The position numbers and the translations under genes are program-made. 5,609 nt of DNA from an uncultured Clostridium sp. (GTDB lineage: Bacteria > Bacillota > Clostridia > TANB77 > CAG-508). Every line of letters begins with the position of its first letter. The stretch's first letter is position 1. Location of the stretch: contig USQY01000069.1 in the NCBI GenBank assembly GCA_900557045.1, forward strand, positions 1-5,609. Reading direction: 5' to 3'. Under the pieces are notes generated by a model. It was not told where the DNA came from. It was given only the letters and a program-made list of their open reading frames with translations, and made no database searches. This document shows, in pieces, positions 1 through 5,609 of the stretch.

Positions 1-2611
1 CCACAGTGTTTTTAAGCATTTCTTCATACTTAGCTAATTTTTCCTTTTCTTCATTAATCTTACTTTCAGGGGCCTTAGCAACAAACCCAGGGTTAGAAAG
101 CATTTTTTTAGCTCTTGCCACTTCTGATTCTAACTTTGCTTTCTCTCCTTCTAATCTTTCCTTTTCAGCAGCTAAATCTACTAAATCTTCAAATGGAATA
201 TACAATTCCAAATCTTGCCCCATAATAGATATTGCATTTGAAGGTATATTTTCCTTATTAGGTTTAACTAATATTTCTTCTCCAAATCCTAATTTTAATA
301 AAAATTGCTCGCTTTGTCTAATTAAATTTTCATGTTTTCCAGTTACAAAAATTAATTTAGATTTTCTAGATGGGTGAACATTCATATTATTTCTAACATT
401 TCTTATCTCACCTATAATATTTTTTAGCATTTCAATATTGTTTTCTTCTTCTTCAAAATTAAATTCATCTTTGAATTGTGGCCATTCAGAAATCATTATT
501 GTTTCATCATTATTATATAATTTTGTATAAATTTCCTCTGTTACAAATGGCATAATTGGGTGCAACATTTTCAAACTATATTCTAATACTGTATTTAATG
601 TAAATTGTGCTTCTTTACGGTTTTTGCATGTTTTATCATATAAACGAGTTTTTACAATTTCAATATACCAATCACAAAATTCATTCCAAATAAAGTCATA
701 TATTTTTTGTGTAGCAACACCTAAATCATAATTATCAATGTTTGTAGCCATTTCTTTAGCTAATCTATTTGCTTTTGATAAAATCCATTTATCTTCTATT
801 GCTAATTTTGATAAATCATATTTTTCATCATAATCTTCTAAATTCATTAAAACAAATTTTGATGCATTCCATAATTTATTTGCAAAATTAGCACCTTGCT
901 CAACTTTAGCTGGTATATATCTTATGTCATTACCAAAAGAGATTCCTAATATTAATGAGAATCTCAAAGCATCTGCTCCATATTTTTCAACAACTTCTAA
1001 TGGATCTACTCCATTTCCTAATGATTTACTCATTTTTACTCCATGTTCATCTCTTACTAATCCATGGATAATAATATCTGAGAATGGTTTTTTTCCTAAA
1101 TATTCAAGACCTGAAATTATCATTCTTGAAATCCATAAAGATATTATGTCATATCCTGTTATTATAGTATTTGTTGGATAAAATGTTTTTAAATCTTCAG
1201 TTTCTTCAGGCCAACCTAATGTTGAAAAAGGCCATAATGCTGAACTAAACCAAGTGTCTAATGTATCTTGATCTTGTGTTAAATGTGTACTTCCACATTT
1301 TGTACACTTTTCAGGCATTGTTCTTGAAACATGAATTTCACCACATTCATCACAATAATATGCTGGAATTCTATGTCCCCAATATAATTGACGTGAAATA
1401 CACCAATCTTGTAAATTTTCCATCCAATTAAAATACGTTTTATCATATTTTCCAGGAATAAATTTAATATCTCCGCTTCTAACTGCTTCAATAGCAGGTT
1501 TTGCAAGTTCGCCCATTTTAACAAACCATTGATCTGAAATTGTTGGTTCTATTGTTGTTTTACATCTTTCACATTTTGCTACATTATGTGTGTAATCTTC
1601 TATTTTTACTAAATATCCTTGGTCTTGTAACATTTTTACTATAACATCTCTTGCATCATATGCATTCATTCCTGCTACTTCTGGAATCAAATCATTCATT
1701 ATTAAATTACTATCAAAAACTTCAACAAATTCTAAATTATTTTTTAATCCAGCTTGATAATCATTAGGGTCATGGCATGGTGTTAATTTAACACAACCTG
1801 TTCCAAATTCCATTTCAACAAAAGGATCTGCTATAATTGGAATTTCTTTGTTCATTAAAGGTAATATACATTTCTTTCCTATTAAATGTTTAAATCTTTC
1901 ATCTTTTGGATTAACTGCAACACCTGTATCTCCAAGCATTGTTTCTGGTCTTGTTGTTGCAACTACTAAAAAATCTCCATTAGAATCCTTAATAGGATAT
2001 TTTATATGCCATATGTGTGAAGCTTCTTCTTTATATTCAACTTCAGCATCTGAAATTGAAGTTTTACAATTTGGACACCAGTTTATCATTCTTTTACCTT
2101 TATAGATATATCCTTTATCATATAATCTAAAAAATACTTCTTCAACAGCATTAGATAAACCTTCATCCATTGTAAAACGACTTCTTGACCAATCACAAGA
2201 GCAACCCATTTTACGTTGTTGTTTCTGAATTGTTCCACCATACTCATGTGTCCACTCCCATGCTTTTTCCAAAAATTCTTCACGAGTTAAATCAGATTTT
2301 TTCTTTCCTTCTTCACGCAATTTTTGAACAACTTTCATTTCTGTTGATATAGCTGCATGATCTGTTCCTGGTAACCATAAAGTATTAAAACCTTGCATTC
2401 TTTTATATCTTATTAGAAAATCTTGTATTGTTGCATCTAAAGCATGCCCCATATGCAATTTACCTGTTACATTTGGAGGTGGCATCATTATACAATAACT
2501 TTCTTTGGTTTTATCCATGCTTGGCTTAAAATAGCCATTTTCTTCCCATTTTTGATATAAACTTTCTTCAAAATCTTTTGGGCAATACTTCTCATTTAAT
2601 TTGTGTTCCAT
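1..2611 (-). CDS. valS: Valyl-tRNA synthetase (class I), C-terminal end cut by window edge
   Basis: Cytoplasmic enzyme that charges tRNA-Val with valine using ATP. The frame is open for 870 codons from the ATG at 2611-2609 to the window edge, so close to the usual length of about 880 that only the last residues should be missing. Visible landmarks in order: PPPNVTGKLHMGH with the HIGH-type signature HMGH at residues 53-56; the CP1 editing domain with ATTRPETMLGD (218-228) and HDPNDY (280-285), the sites that clear mischarged threonine; Cys pairs in WCPNC, CERC and CDEC, possible zinc knuckles; CISRQLYWGHRIP; KMSKS at 526-530; an anticodon-binding region with NKLWNASKF; and the C-terminal coiled-coil arm, including NPGFVAKAP, typical of bacterial ValRS. 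The start is set by AGGAGG ten bases upstream. Expression is governed by the T-box leader immediately upstream. Identity is clear from motifs and length; the Cys-zinc role is inference. Confidence 0.98.
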   Translation of the reverse strand, partial: MEHKLNEKYCPKDFEESLYQKWEENGYFKPSMDKTKESYCIMMPPPNVTGKLHMGHALDATIQDFLIRYKRMQGFNTLWLPGTDHAAISTEMKVVQKLREEGKKKSDLTREEFLEKAWEWTHEYGGTIQKQQRKMGCSCDWSRSRFTMDEGLSNAVEEVFFRLYDKGYIYKGKRMINWCPNCKTSISDAEVEYKEEASHIWHIKYPIKDSNGDFLVVATTRPETMLGDTGVAVNPKDERFKHLIGKKCILPLMNKEIPIIADPFVEMEFGTGCVKLTPCHDPNDYQAGLKNNLEFVEVFDSNLIMNDLIPEVAGMNAYDARDVIVKMLQDQGYLVKIEDYTHNVAKCERCKTTIEPTISDQWFVKMGELAKPAIEAVRSGDIKFIPGKYDKTYFNWMENLQDWCISRQLYWGHRIPAYYCDECGEIHVSRTMPEKCTKCGSTHLTQDQDTLDTWFSSALWPFSTLGWPEETEDLKTFYPTNTIITGYDIISLWISRMIISGLEYLGKKPFSDIIIHGLVRDEHGVKMSKSLGNGVDPLEVVEKYGADALRFSLILGISFGNDIRYIPAKVEQGANFANKLWNASKFVLMNLEDYDEKYDLSKLAIEDKWILSKANRLAKEMATNIDNYDLGVATQKIYDFIWNEFCDWYIEIVKTRLYDKTCKNRKEAQFTLNTVLEYSLKMLHPIMPFVTEEIYTKLYNNDETIMISEWPQFKDEFNFEEEENNIEMLKNIIGEIRNVRNNMNVHPSRKSKLIFVTGKHENLIRQSEQFLLKLGFGEEILVKPNKENIPSNAISIMGQDLELYIPFEDLVDLAAEKERLEGEKAKLESEVARAKKMLSNPGFVAKAPESKINEEKEKLAKYEEMLKNTV

Positions 2612-2620
2612 AACTAAATT

Positions 2621-2627
2621 TCCTCCT
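2621..2627 (-). promoter_or_regulatory. Ribosome binding site of valS
   Basis: AGGAGGA on the minus strand is a near-perfect Shine-Dalgarno sequence, nine to ten bases before the ATG at 2611. It fixes the valS start. It lies about 75 bases past the T-box terminator, outside the terminator and antiterminator structures, so the control is by transcription termination rather than by masking this site. Confidence 0.9.
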
Positions 2628-2695
2628 TTTTTGGTGGTGTGATAACTGTAAATTTATTAAATGTATTTCATAATTTGTATTAAATAAAATACTAT

Positions 2696-2734
2696 AAAAA
2701 CAAAAAACTTCACCCCCTGTATAAGGGTGAAGTT
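2696..2734 (-). terminator. Intrinsic terminator of the T-box leader
   Basis: AACUUCACCC (2734-2725) pairs perfectly over ten bases with GGGUGAAGUU (2715-2706), with a nine-base loop (2724-2716) and a following U tract (2705-2702, then more U after one G). This is the off-state that forms when tRNA-Val is charged. It is also the only clear terminator in the window downstream of the small membrane protein gene, so it may end transcripts arriving from that gene as well. Confidence 0.93.
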
Positions 2735-2961
2735 AAAATTCACGGTACCACCTTAATTATTATATATATCTAAACTATAATATATAACATCTTATATAGC
2801 ATTTAACGCTGCTTACGCGGATATACTTACTTTTATTTTCAGAATATCAACTCCAAAGCTACCTTCAGTAAAACTTATTATAAGAAGCTTCCAGCTTATA
2901 ACTTCTATTCTCTATTATAATTTGTTAAACTTACTCCTCTTTTTCATTGCTTTTATTTATA
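2701..2961 (-). ncRNA. T-box riboswitch leader of valS (valine specifier GUA)
   Basis: 5' leader RNA that senses the charging state of tRNA-Val and switches between termination and read-through. Stem I spans about 2953-2855 (99 nt). Its base helix is AAAGC (2953-2949) with GCUUU (2859-2855), and a middle helix is AGUAA (2935-2931) with UUACT (2871-2867). Between them, on the 3' side, is GAAG-GUA-G; the specifier GUA (2862-2860) is a valine codon followed by a purine, the normal layout. Higher up are the AGAGA motif (2913-2909) and a terminal hairpin, UUAUAAG (2901-2895) with CUUAUAA (2884-2878), holding a GNUG-type loop GCUG (2895-2892). A stem III candidate pairs 2787-2780 with 2767-2760. 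The T-box sequence AAGGUGGUACCGUG is at 2754-2741. Its UGGU should pair with a tRNA ending in ACCA, consistent with discriminator A of tRNA-Val. The 5' boundary is inferred from the promoter. Confidence 0.95.
2722..2755 (-). promoter_or_regulatory. T-box antiterminator hairpin
   Basis: The antiterminator can be folded exactly: UAAGG (2755-2751) pairs with CCUUA (2726-2722), then a seven-base bulge UGGUACC (2750-2744), then GUGAA (2743-2739) pairs with UUCAC (2731-2727), with loop UUUUAAC. Its 3' strand is also the 5' strand of the terminator, so the two structures exclude each other. Uncharged tRNA bound at UGGU stabilises this form and lets transcription reach valS. The usual CCGCG of the T-box reads CCGUG here, and the changed base still pairs inside the second helix. 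Confidence 0.9.
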
Positions 2962-2967
2962 ATAAAT

Positions 2968-2996
2968 ATATTAACATAATTTAACAGTAATTTCAA
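2968..2996 (-). promoter_or_regulatory. Promoter of the valS T-box leader (extended -10)
   Basis: TTGAAA (-35, 2996-2991), a 17-base spacer, then TAATAT (-10, 2973-2968) preceded by TG one base earlier (TGTTAATAT), an extended -10 element. Transcription would start near 2961, about eight bases before the first helix of T-box stem I, which is where a T-box transcript should begin. The -35 begins only four bases past the stop codon of the upstream small gene. The call rests on consensus match, spacing and position. Confidence 0.75.
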
Positions 2997-2999
2997 TAC

Positions 3000-3191
3000 C
3001 TATACTAAAAAAATTGCACTTCCTATCATAGAAATAACAAAGCCCACAATTTTAAAGGTTTTAGTGGCAGTATTTGTATCACTTGTACTAAAAAATTTTT
3101 TAGTCAAATTTCTAGCATCATATACTAATACTACTCCAACAGCTATTACAATTATTCCAACACAATTTAAAATATTATTAAAATTTTCCAT
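3000..3191 (-). CDS. Small two-helix membrane protein, function unknown
   Basis: A 63-residue protein that I cannot assign to a named family. It has two hydrophobic stretches, about residues 8-24 (rich in V, I and G) and 46-63, which reaches the C-terminus. Between them is a polar, positively charged loop with YDARNLTKKFF (24-34) and DTNTATKTFK. Two short helices with a defined loop look like a real inner-membrane protein rather than a chance frame; from memory, similar short DAR...KKFF proteins occur in Clostridia, but I cannot check this. The ATG at 3191 is preferred because AAAGGA lies 12 bases upstream; a TTG at 3200 in the same frame would be only three bases from AAAGGA, too close. It starts about 35 bases after the LacX-like gene with no terminator between, so co-transcription is likely. 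It ends in TAG, just before the valS leader promoter. Confidence 0.75.
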   Translation of the reverse strand: MENFNNILNCVGIIVIAVGVVLVYDARNLTKKFFSTSDTNTATKTFKIVGFVISMIGSAIFLV

Positions 3192-3226
3192 TTGTATCAA
3201 ACATCCTTTATATAATATACTATATA
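3192..3226 (-). other. Short intergenic gap with RBS of the small membrane protein gene
   Basis: A 35-base, almost pure A/T spacer. AAAGGA (about 3209-3204) is the ribosome binding site for the ATG at 3191. A TTGAAG-17-TATTAT arrangement can be drawn from the end of the upstream gene, but its predicted start would fall on the ribosome binding site, so the two genes are more simply read as one transcript. Confidence 0.5.
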
Positions 3227-4105
3227 CTAATCTTCTTCAAAAAATTCTACTGTATATTTACAATCAAATTCTTCATTAGGTCGTAATAACACTATTGAAG
3301 TTTTTTCAGTAAAAATCCCACTACTTTTTATAGAATCTGATATTCCATGCCATGGTTCTATACATATAAATGGTGCACCTGGTTTTGACCATACCGCTAA
3401 ATATGGAAATTCTGAAAAATCCATTCTTAATATGCGTCTACCTGTAGATTTTTTCATTAATGATATTTTTGATGATGTCATACCTTTCATAATTATTGCA
3501 TCATTATTAAAAGAATCTTTATTTAATAAAATTCTTCTTTTATCAGCCATTATGTTTCTAGCATATTCAGTTCCTGATAATCCATCAATTAAATACAAGA
3601 AATGTATTTTGTCTTCATCTTCTTCAAACTCTAAATAATACTCACCATTTTTCAAATCTTCATAATTTATTTTAAATGCAGGATGTCCACCTATACAAAA
3701 TGGCATATTAGATTTTCCTGTATTTATAACTTTATAAATTGTTGTTAATTTATTTTCATCTAATCTATATGTTGTATATAACTCAAACTCAAAAGGATAT
3801 CTAGTTAATGTATTTTTATTGCTTTTTAGCACATATGAATGGAAATTATCCAATTTAGTAATTGGTTCAAATTCTAAATCCCTAGCGAAGCCATGTTGAA
3901 ACATTTCATATGTTCTAGCATTTATTATAGTTTGATTTCTCTTTAGTTTACCTACTATAGGAAATAATACAGGAGAATGTCTTTTCCAATATACTTTCCC
4001 ATTTTCATCCACACAATCTTCACCTTGGTGAATTCTTTCCTTTCCATTTAATTTGAAACTAATTAATTCACCACCATACTTAGAAGTTAATATTTGAGTA
4101 TGCAT
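3227..4105 (-). CDS. Aldose 1-epimerase family protein, LacX-like
   Basis: A 292-residue cytoplasmic protein of the galactose mutarotase fold, which interconverts alpha and beta anomers of aldoses or binds related sugars. Family signs in order: RHSPVLFPIVGKLKRN (42-57), the region that usually carries a substrate-binding Arg; HGFARD (71-76) with the first conserved His at 71; GGHPAF (139-144) with the second conserved His at 141; NDA (201-203); and IEPWHGISD (249-257), where Glu250 fits the catalytic base. Both His and the Glu are present, so it should be active. The short length and the HGFARD, GGHPAF and EPWHG pattern match LacX-like proteins better than classical GalM of about 340 residues. 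The true sugar is unknown, and no sugar transport or catabolic gene is beside it. The start at 4105 is set by AAGGAG nine bases upstream. It has its own promoter and probably shares a transcript with the small membrane protein gene. It ends in TAG. Confidence 0.9.
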   Translation of the reverse strand: MHTQILTSKYGGELISFKLNGKERIHQGEDCVDENGKVYWKRHSPVLFPIVGKLKRNQTIINARTYEMFQHGFARDLEFEPITKLDNFHSYVLKSNKNTLTRYPFEFELYTTYRLDENKLTTIYKVINTGKSNMPFCIGGHPAFKINYEDLKNGEYYLEFEEDEDKIHFLYLIDGLSGTEYARNIMADKRRILLNKDSFNNDAIIMKGMTSSKISLMKKSTGRRILRMDFSEFPYLAVWSKPGAPFICIEPWHGISDSIKSSGIFTEKTSIVLLRPNEEFDCKYTVEFFEED

Positions 4106-4113
4106 AAACTTAG

Positions 4114-4119
4114 TCTCCT
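4114..4119 (-). promoter_or_regulatory. Ribosome binding site that fixes the LacX-like start
   Basis: AAGGAG on the minus strand, about nine bases before the ATG at 4105. An in-frame ATG at 4135 lies upstream of this site, overlaps the likely transcription start and has no ribosome binding site, so the ten extra residues it would add (lysine-rich) are rejected. Confidence 0.8.
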
Positions 4120-4136
4120 TTTTTATTTTTTTCATT

Positions 4137-4168
4137 ATTATAATATGTTCTTTTTACCAAAAAGTCAA
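4137..4168 (-). promoter_or_regulatory. Promoter of the LacX-like gene
   Basis: TTGACT (-35, 4168-4163), a 17-base spacer, and TATTAT (-10, 4145-4140). A perfect TATAAT overlaps at 4142-4137, but its spacing from the -35 is 20 bases. Either gives a short leader of roughly 25-30 bases. The promoter lies in the 82-base gap after the kinase stop codon, suggesting the kinase and the epimerase-like gene are separate transcription units, although I see no clear terminator between them. Confidence 0.75.
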
Positions 4169-4187
4169 GTCTTTCATGCGAAATTCA

Positions 4188-5609
4188 CTATTTATCCCCA
4201 TTATCCATATCTAGTTCAAAGAAAAATTCAACTCCATTTTCTTTATTCACAGCTCCATATTCATTTTGATAATTATTCATTATAGCTTTAACAAATGCTA
4301 GACCTATACCTGTACCACCTTTTTCCCTATTTCTTGAAGAATCAACTTTATAAAATCTTCCCCAAATACGTTGCAATTCCTTTTCTTCTATATTATCTCC
4401 ACTATTAAAAATACTTACTCTTATTTTATTCTTTTCTGCATCTAAATAAATATTTATCTCTATCTTTCTTTCTCCATTAACTTCTTTAGAATATCTAATT
4501 GCATTTGTAATATAATTCATAAGTATTTGTTCAACATAAAAAATATCTGCATATGCCATAATAACATTTTTGCAATTAAAATATATTTTTATATTATTTT
4601 CAACAACCATTACATTACATTTTTTTATCACTTCATTAATCAATGCAACTATATCAAAACTTTCATTATTAAAATCACGTTTTCCGTATTCTAACTTCAT
4701 TAATTCTAATAATTGTTTAACCAATCTATCCATTTTATTTGCTTCATCTAATATGACATTTGCATAAAATTCTCTTGATTCATCATCAACATTAACATTT
4801 TCTACTAATCCTTCTGCATACCCTTGTATAAGTGCAATTGGAGTTTTCAATTCATGTGATACATCTGATATAAATTGTTTTCTCATTTCATCAATTTTAG
4901 ATTTTCTTTCGATGTCTTTTTCTAGCTCACTATTATTTACAGTTAATTGTTTTATTGTATTTTCTAGTTTCTCTGACATTATATTTATACTTTTGCCTAA
5001 ATTGTTCATTTCATCATCTGTATCATTAACTTGATATTTCTGTGAAAAATCTAAATTAGACATTTTTTGTGCAATACTATTTAGCTCTAATATTGGTGTT
5101 GCAAATTTTCTTGATATAAAAGATGCTATAATTCCAGAAATTATAATAACAGCACTTCCTATTACTATTAATACATTATTTGATATTCTTGCACTTTCTT
5201 GTAAATCCGCAGTAGGTGTTCTCATATATAGTTTATAGCCATTATCTAAATAAGCTGAAACTATTATATAATTTATTTTCGTGTCATTCTCTTTTACTAG
5301 GTTTATATCAATAATTTTCTCTTGATATAATTTTCTTAAAATTTCTCCTTTTTGTTTTATATTCGAAAAAAATTCTATTTCATCTGTATAATCAGTTTTA
5401 TAATTATCTGTTGCAAGCATTAATATATTTTCATCTGTTTTTATTAAAATATCTAAATTATTATTAATTGATAATACTCTTAAATTTTCTTCTATTTTTT
5501 CATATGGTAATTCATTATTATATGATGTATTGATTTGTTTATATATTTGTTTCATTGTTTTTGTTTTATTATATAAATAAAATTTTTCTAATACAACATT
5601 ATTAACTAT
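4188..5609 (-). CDS. Sensor histidine kinase of a two-component system, N-terminus cut by window edge
   Basis: Membrane-bound kinase that autophosphorylates on His and passes the phosphate to a response regulator. The frame is open to the window edge: 18 codons lie before the first ATG (5555), which has no ribosome binding site, so the start and probably the first membrane helix lie outside. Numbering from that ATG: an extracytoplasmic sensor region of about 125 residues; a membrane helix at about 127-147; HAMP at about 148-202 (Pro154, and DEMNNLG at 181-187); HisKA with SHELKTP and phosphoacceptor His234 (codon 4856-4854); N box with Asn347 and Asn351; G1 as FNSGDNI (383-389); F-box region RIWGRFYKVD (396-405); and G2 as GGTGIGLA (413-420). 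All parts for activity are present. G1 has Asn in place of the usual Asp and second Gly, a variant seen in VanS-like kinases. The ligand is unknown; a response regulator gene is expected just upstream, beyond the window. Confidence 0.95.
   Translation of the reverse strand: MVNNVVLEKFYLYNKTKTMKQIYKQINTSYNNELPYEKIEENLRVLSINNNLDILIKTDENILMLATDNYKTDYTDEIEFFSNIKQKGEILRKLYQEKIIDINLVKENDTKINYIIVSAYLDNGYKLYMRTPTADLQESARISNNVLIVIGSAVIIISGIIASFISRKFATPILELNSIAQKMSNLDFSQKYQVNDTDDEMNNLGKSINIMSEKLENTIKQLTVNNSELEKDIERKSKIDEMRKQFISDVSHELKTPIALIQGYAEGLVENVNVDDESREFYANVILDEANKMDRLVKQLLELMKLEYGKRDFNNESFDIVALINEVIKKCNVMVVENNIKIYFNCKNVIMAYADIFYVEQILMNYITNAIRYSKEVNGERKIEINIYLDAEKNKIRVSIFNSGDNIEEKELQRIWGRFYKVDSSRNREKGGTGIGLAFVKAIMNNYQNEYGAVNKENGVEFFFELDMDNGDK

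Noticed and set aside
6..1181. Plus-strand open frames at 6-377 and 924-1181, and the minus-strand frames at 1279-1524 and 2086-2283.
   Set aside because: All lie inside valS in other frames. They show no domain and no ribosome binding site, while the valS frame has a continuous set of family motifs.
2847..2852. GUU in GGAGUUGA as the T-box specifier, with a compact 71-nt stem I closed by AGAATA (2911-2906) and TATTCT (2846-2841).
   Set aside because: The pairing exists and GUU is also a valine codon, but this reading loses the AGAGA and GNUG elements and the normal stem I length. The GAAG-GUA-G placement restores the full canonical layout and fits the promoter.
2914..2919. Perfect TATAAT on the minus strand upstream of valS as a -10 element.
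   Set aside because: It has no acceptable -35 at 16-18 bases, and a start from it would remove the 5' half of T-box stem I.
3203..3236. TTGAAG-17-TATTAT promoter for the small membrane protein gene.
   Set aside because: The predicted transcript would begin at the ribosome binding site; in DNA this AT-rich such matches are expected by chance.
4106..4135. Upstream in-frame ATG at 4135 as the LacX-like start.
   Set aside because: It lacks a ribosome binding site and overlaps the promoter and transcription start region; AAGGAG nine bases before 4105 fits far better.
4150..4180. Possible terminator between the kinase and the LacX-like gene (AAAG and CTTT around 4163-4176).
   Set aside because: Only a four-base stem can be formed, and it lies over the -35 element; not enough to call a terminator.
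3064..4767. Plus-strand open frames at 3064-3279, 3432-3638, 4094-4285 and 4570-4767.
   Set aside because: They are antisense shadows of the small membrane, LacX-like and kinase genes. Their apparent hydrophobic character comes from the AT-rich complement.

Overview
The window is very AT-rich (about 30% G+C or less by eye, not counted). It carries genes on the minus strand only, so transcription runs from the right-hand end to the left. The base composition, strong AGGAGG-type ribosome binding sites, a T-box leader on an aminoacyl-tRNA synthetase gene and the protein styles together suggest a low-G+C Firmicute, most likely a member of the Clostridia. I cannot name a genus.

Layout in transcription order. 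(1) 5609-4188: a membrane-bound sensor histidine kinase. Its reading frame is still open at the window edge, so its N-terminus, and probably its partner response regulator, lie outside. (2) An 82-base gap with a good sigma-A-type promoter leads to 4105-3227, a complete aldose 1-epimerase-fold protein of the LacX-like group. (3) About 35 bases later, 3191-3000 encodes a 63-residue protein with two predicted membrane helices and no function I recognise. (4) Four bases past its stop begins an extended -10 promoter, followed by a complete T-box riboswitch (about 2961-2701) with a GUA (valine) specifier, an antiterminator and an intrinsic terminator. (5) It controls valS (valyl-tRNA synthetase, 2611 to beyond position 1), of which 870 codons are present; only the last few residues are missing.

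The best-supported biology is the T-box/valS unit. Uncharged tRNA-Val should be read by the GUA specifier and the UGGU bulge, stabilising the antiterminator and letting transcription enter valS. The kinase, epimerase-like gene and small membrane gene are ordinary chromosomal neighbours with no evident pathway link to it. I see no mobile element, CRISPR array, tRNA/rRNA gene or clearly novel system. The plus strand shows no convincing gene. The most useful second looks are the T-box details, the unnamed two-helix membrane protein, the possible double use of the T-box terminator, and the start-site corrections.
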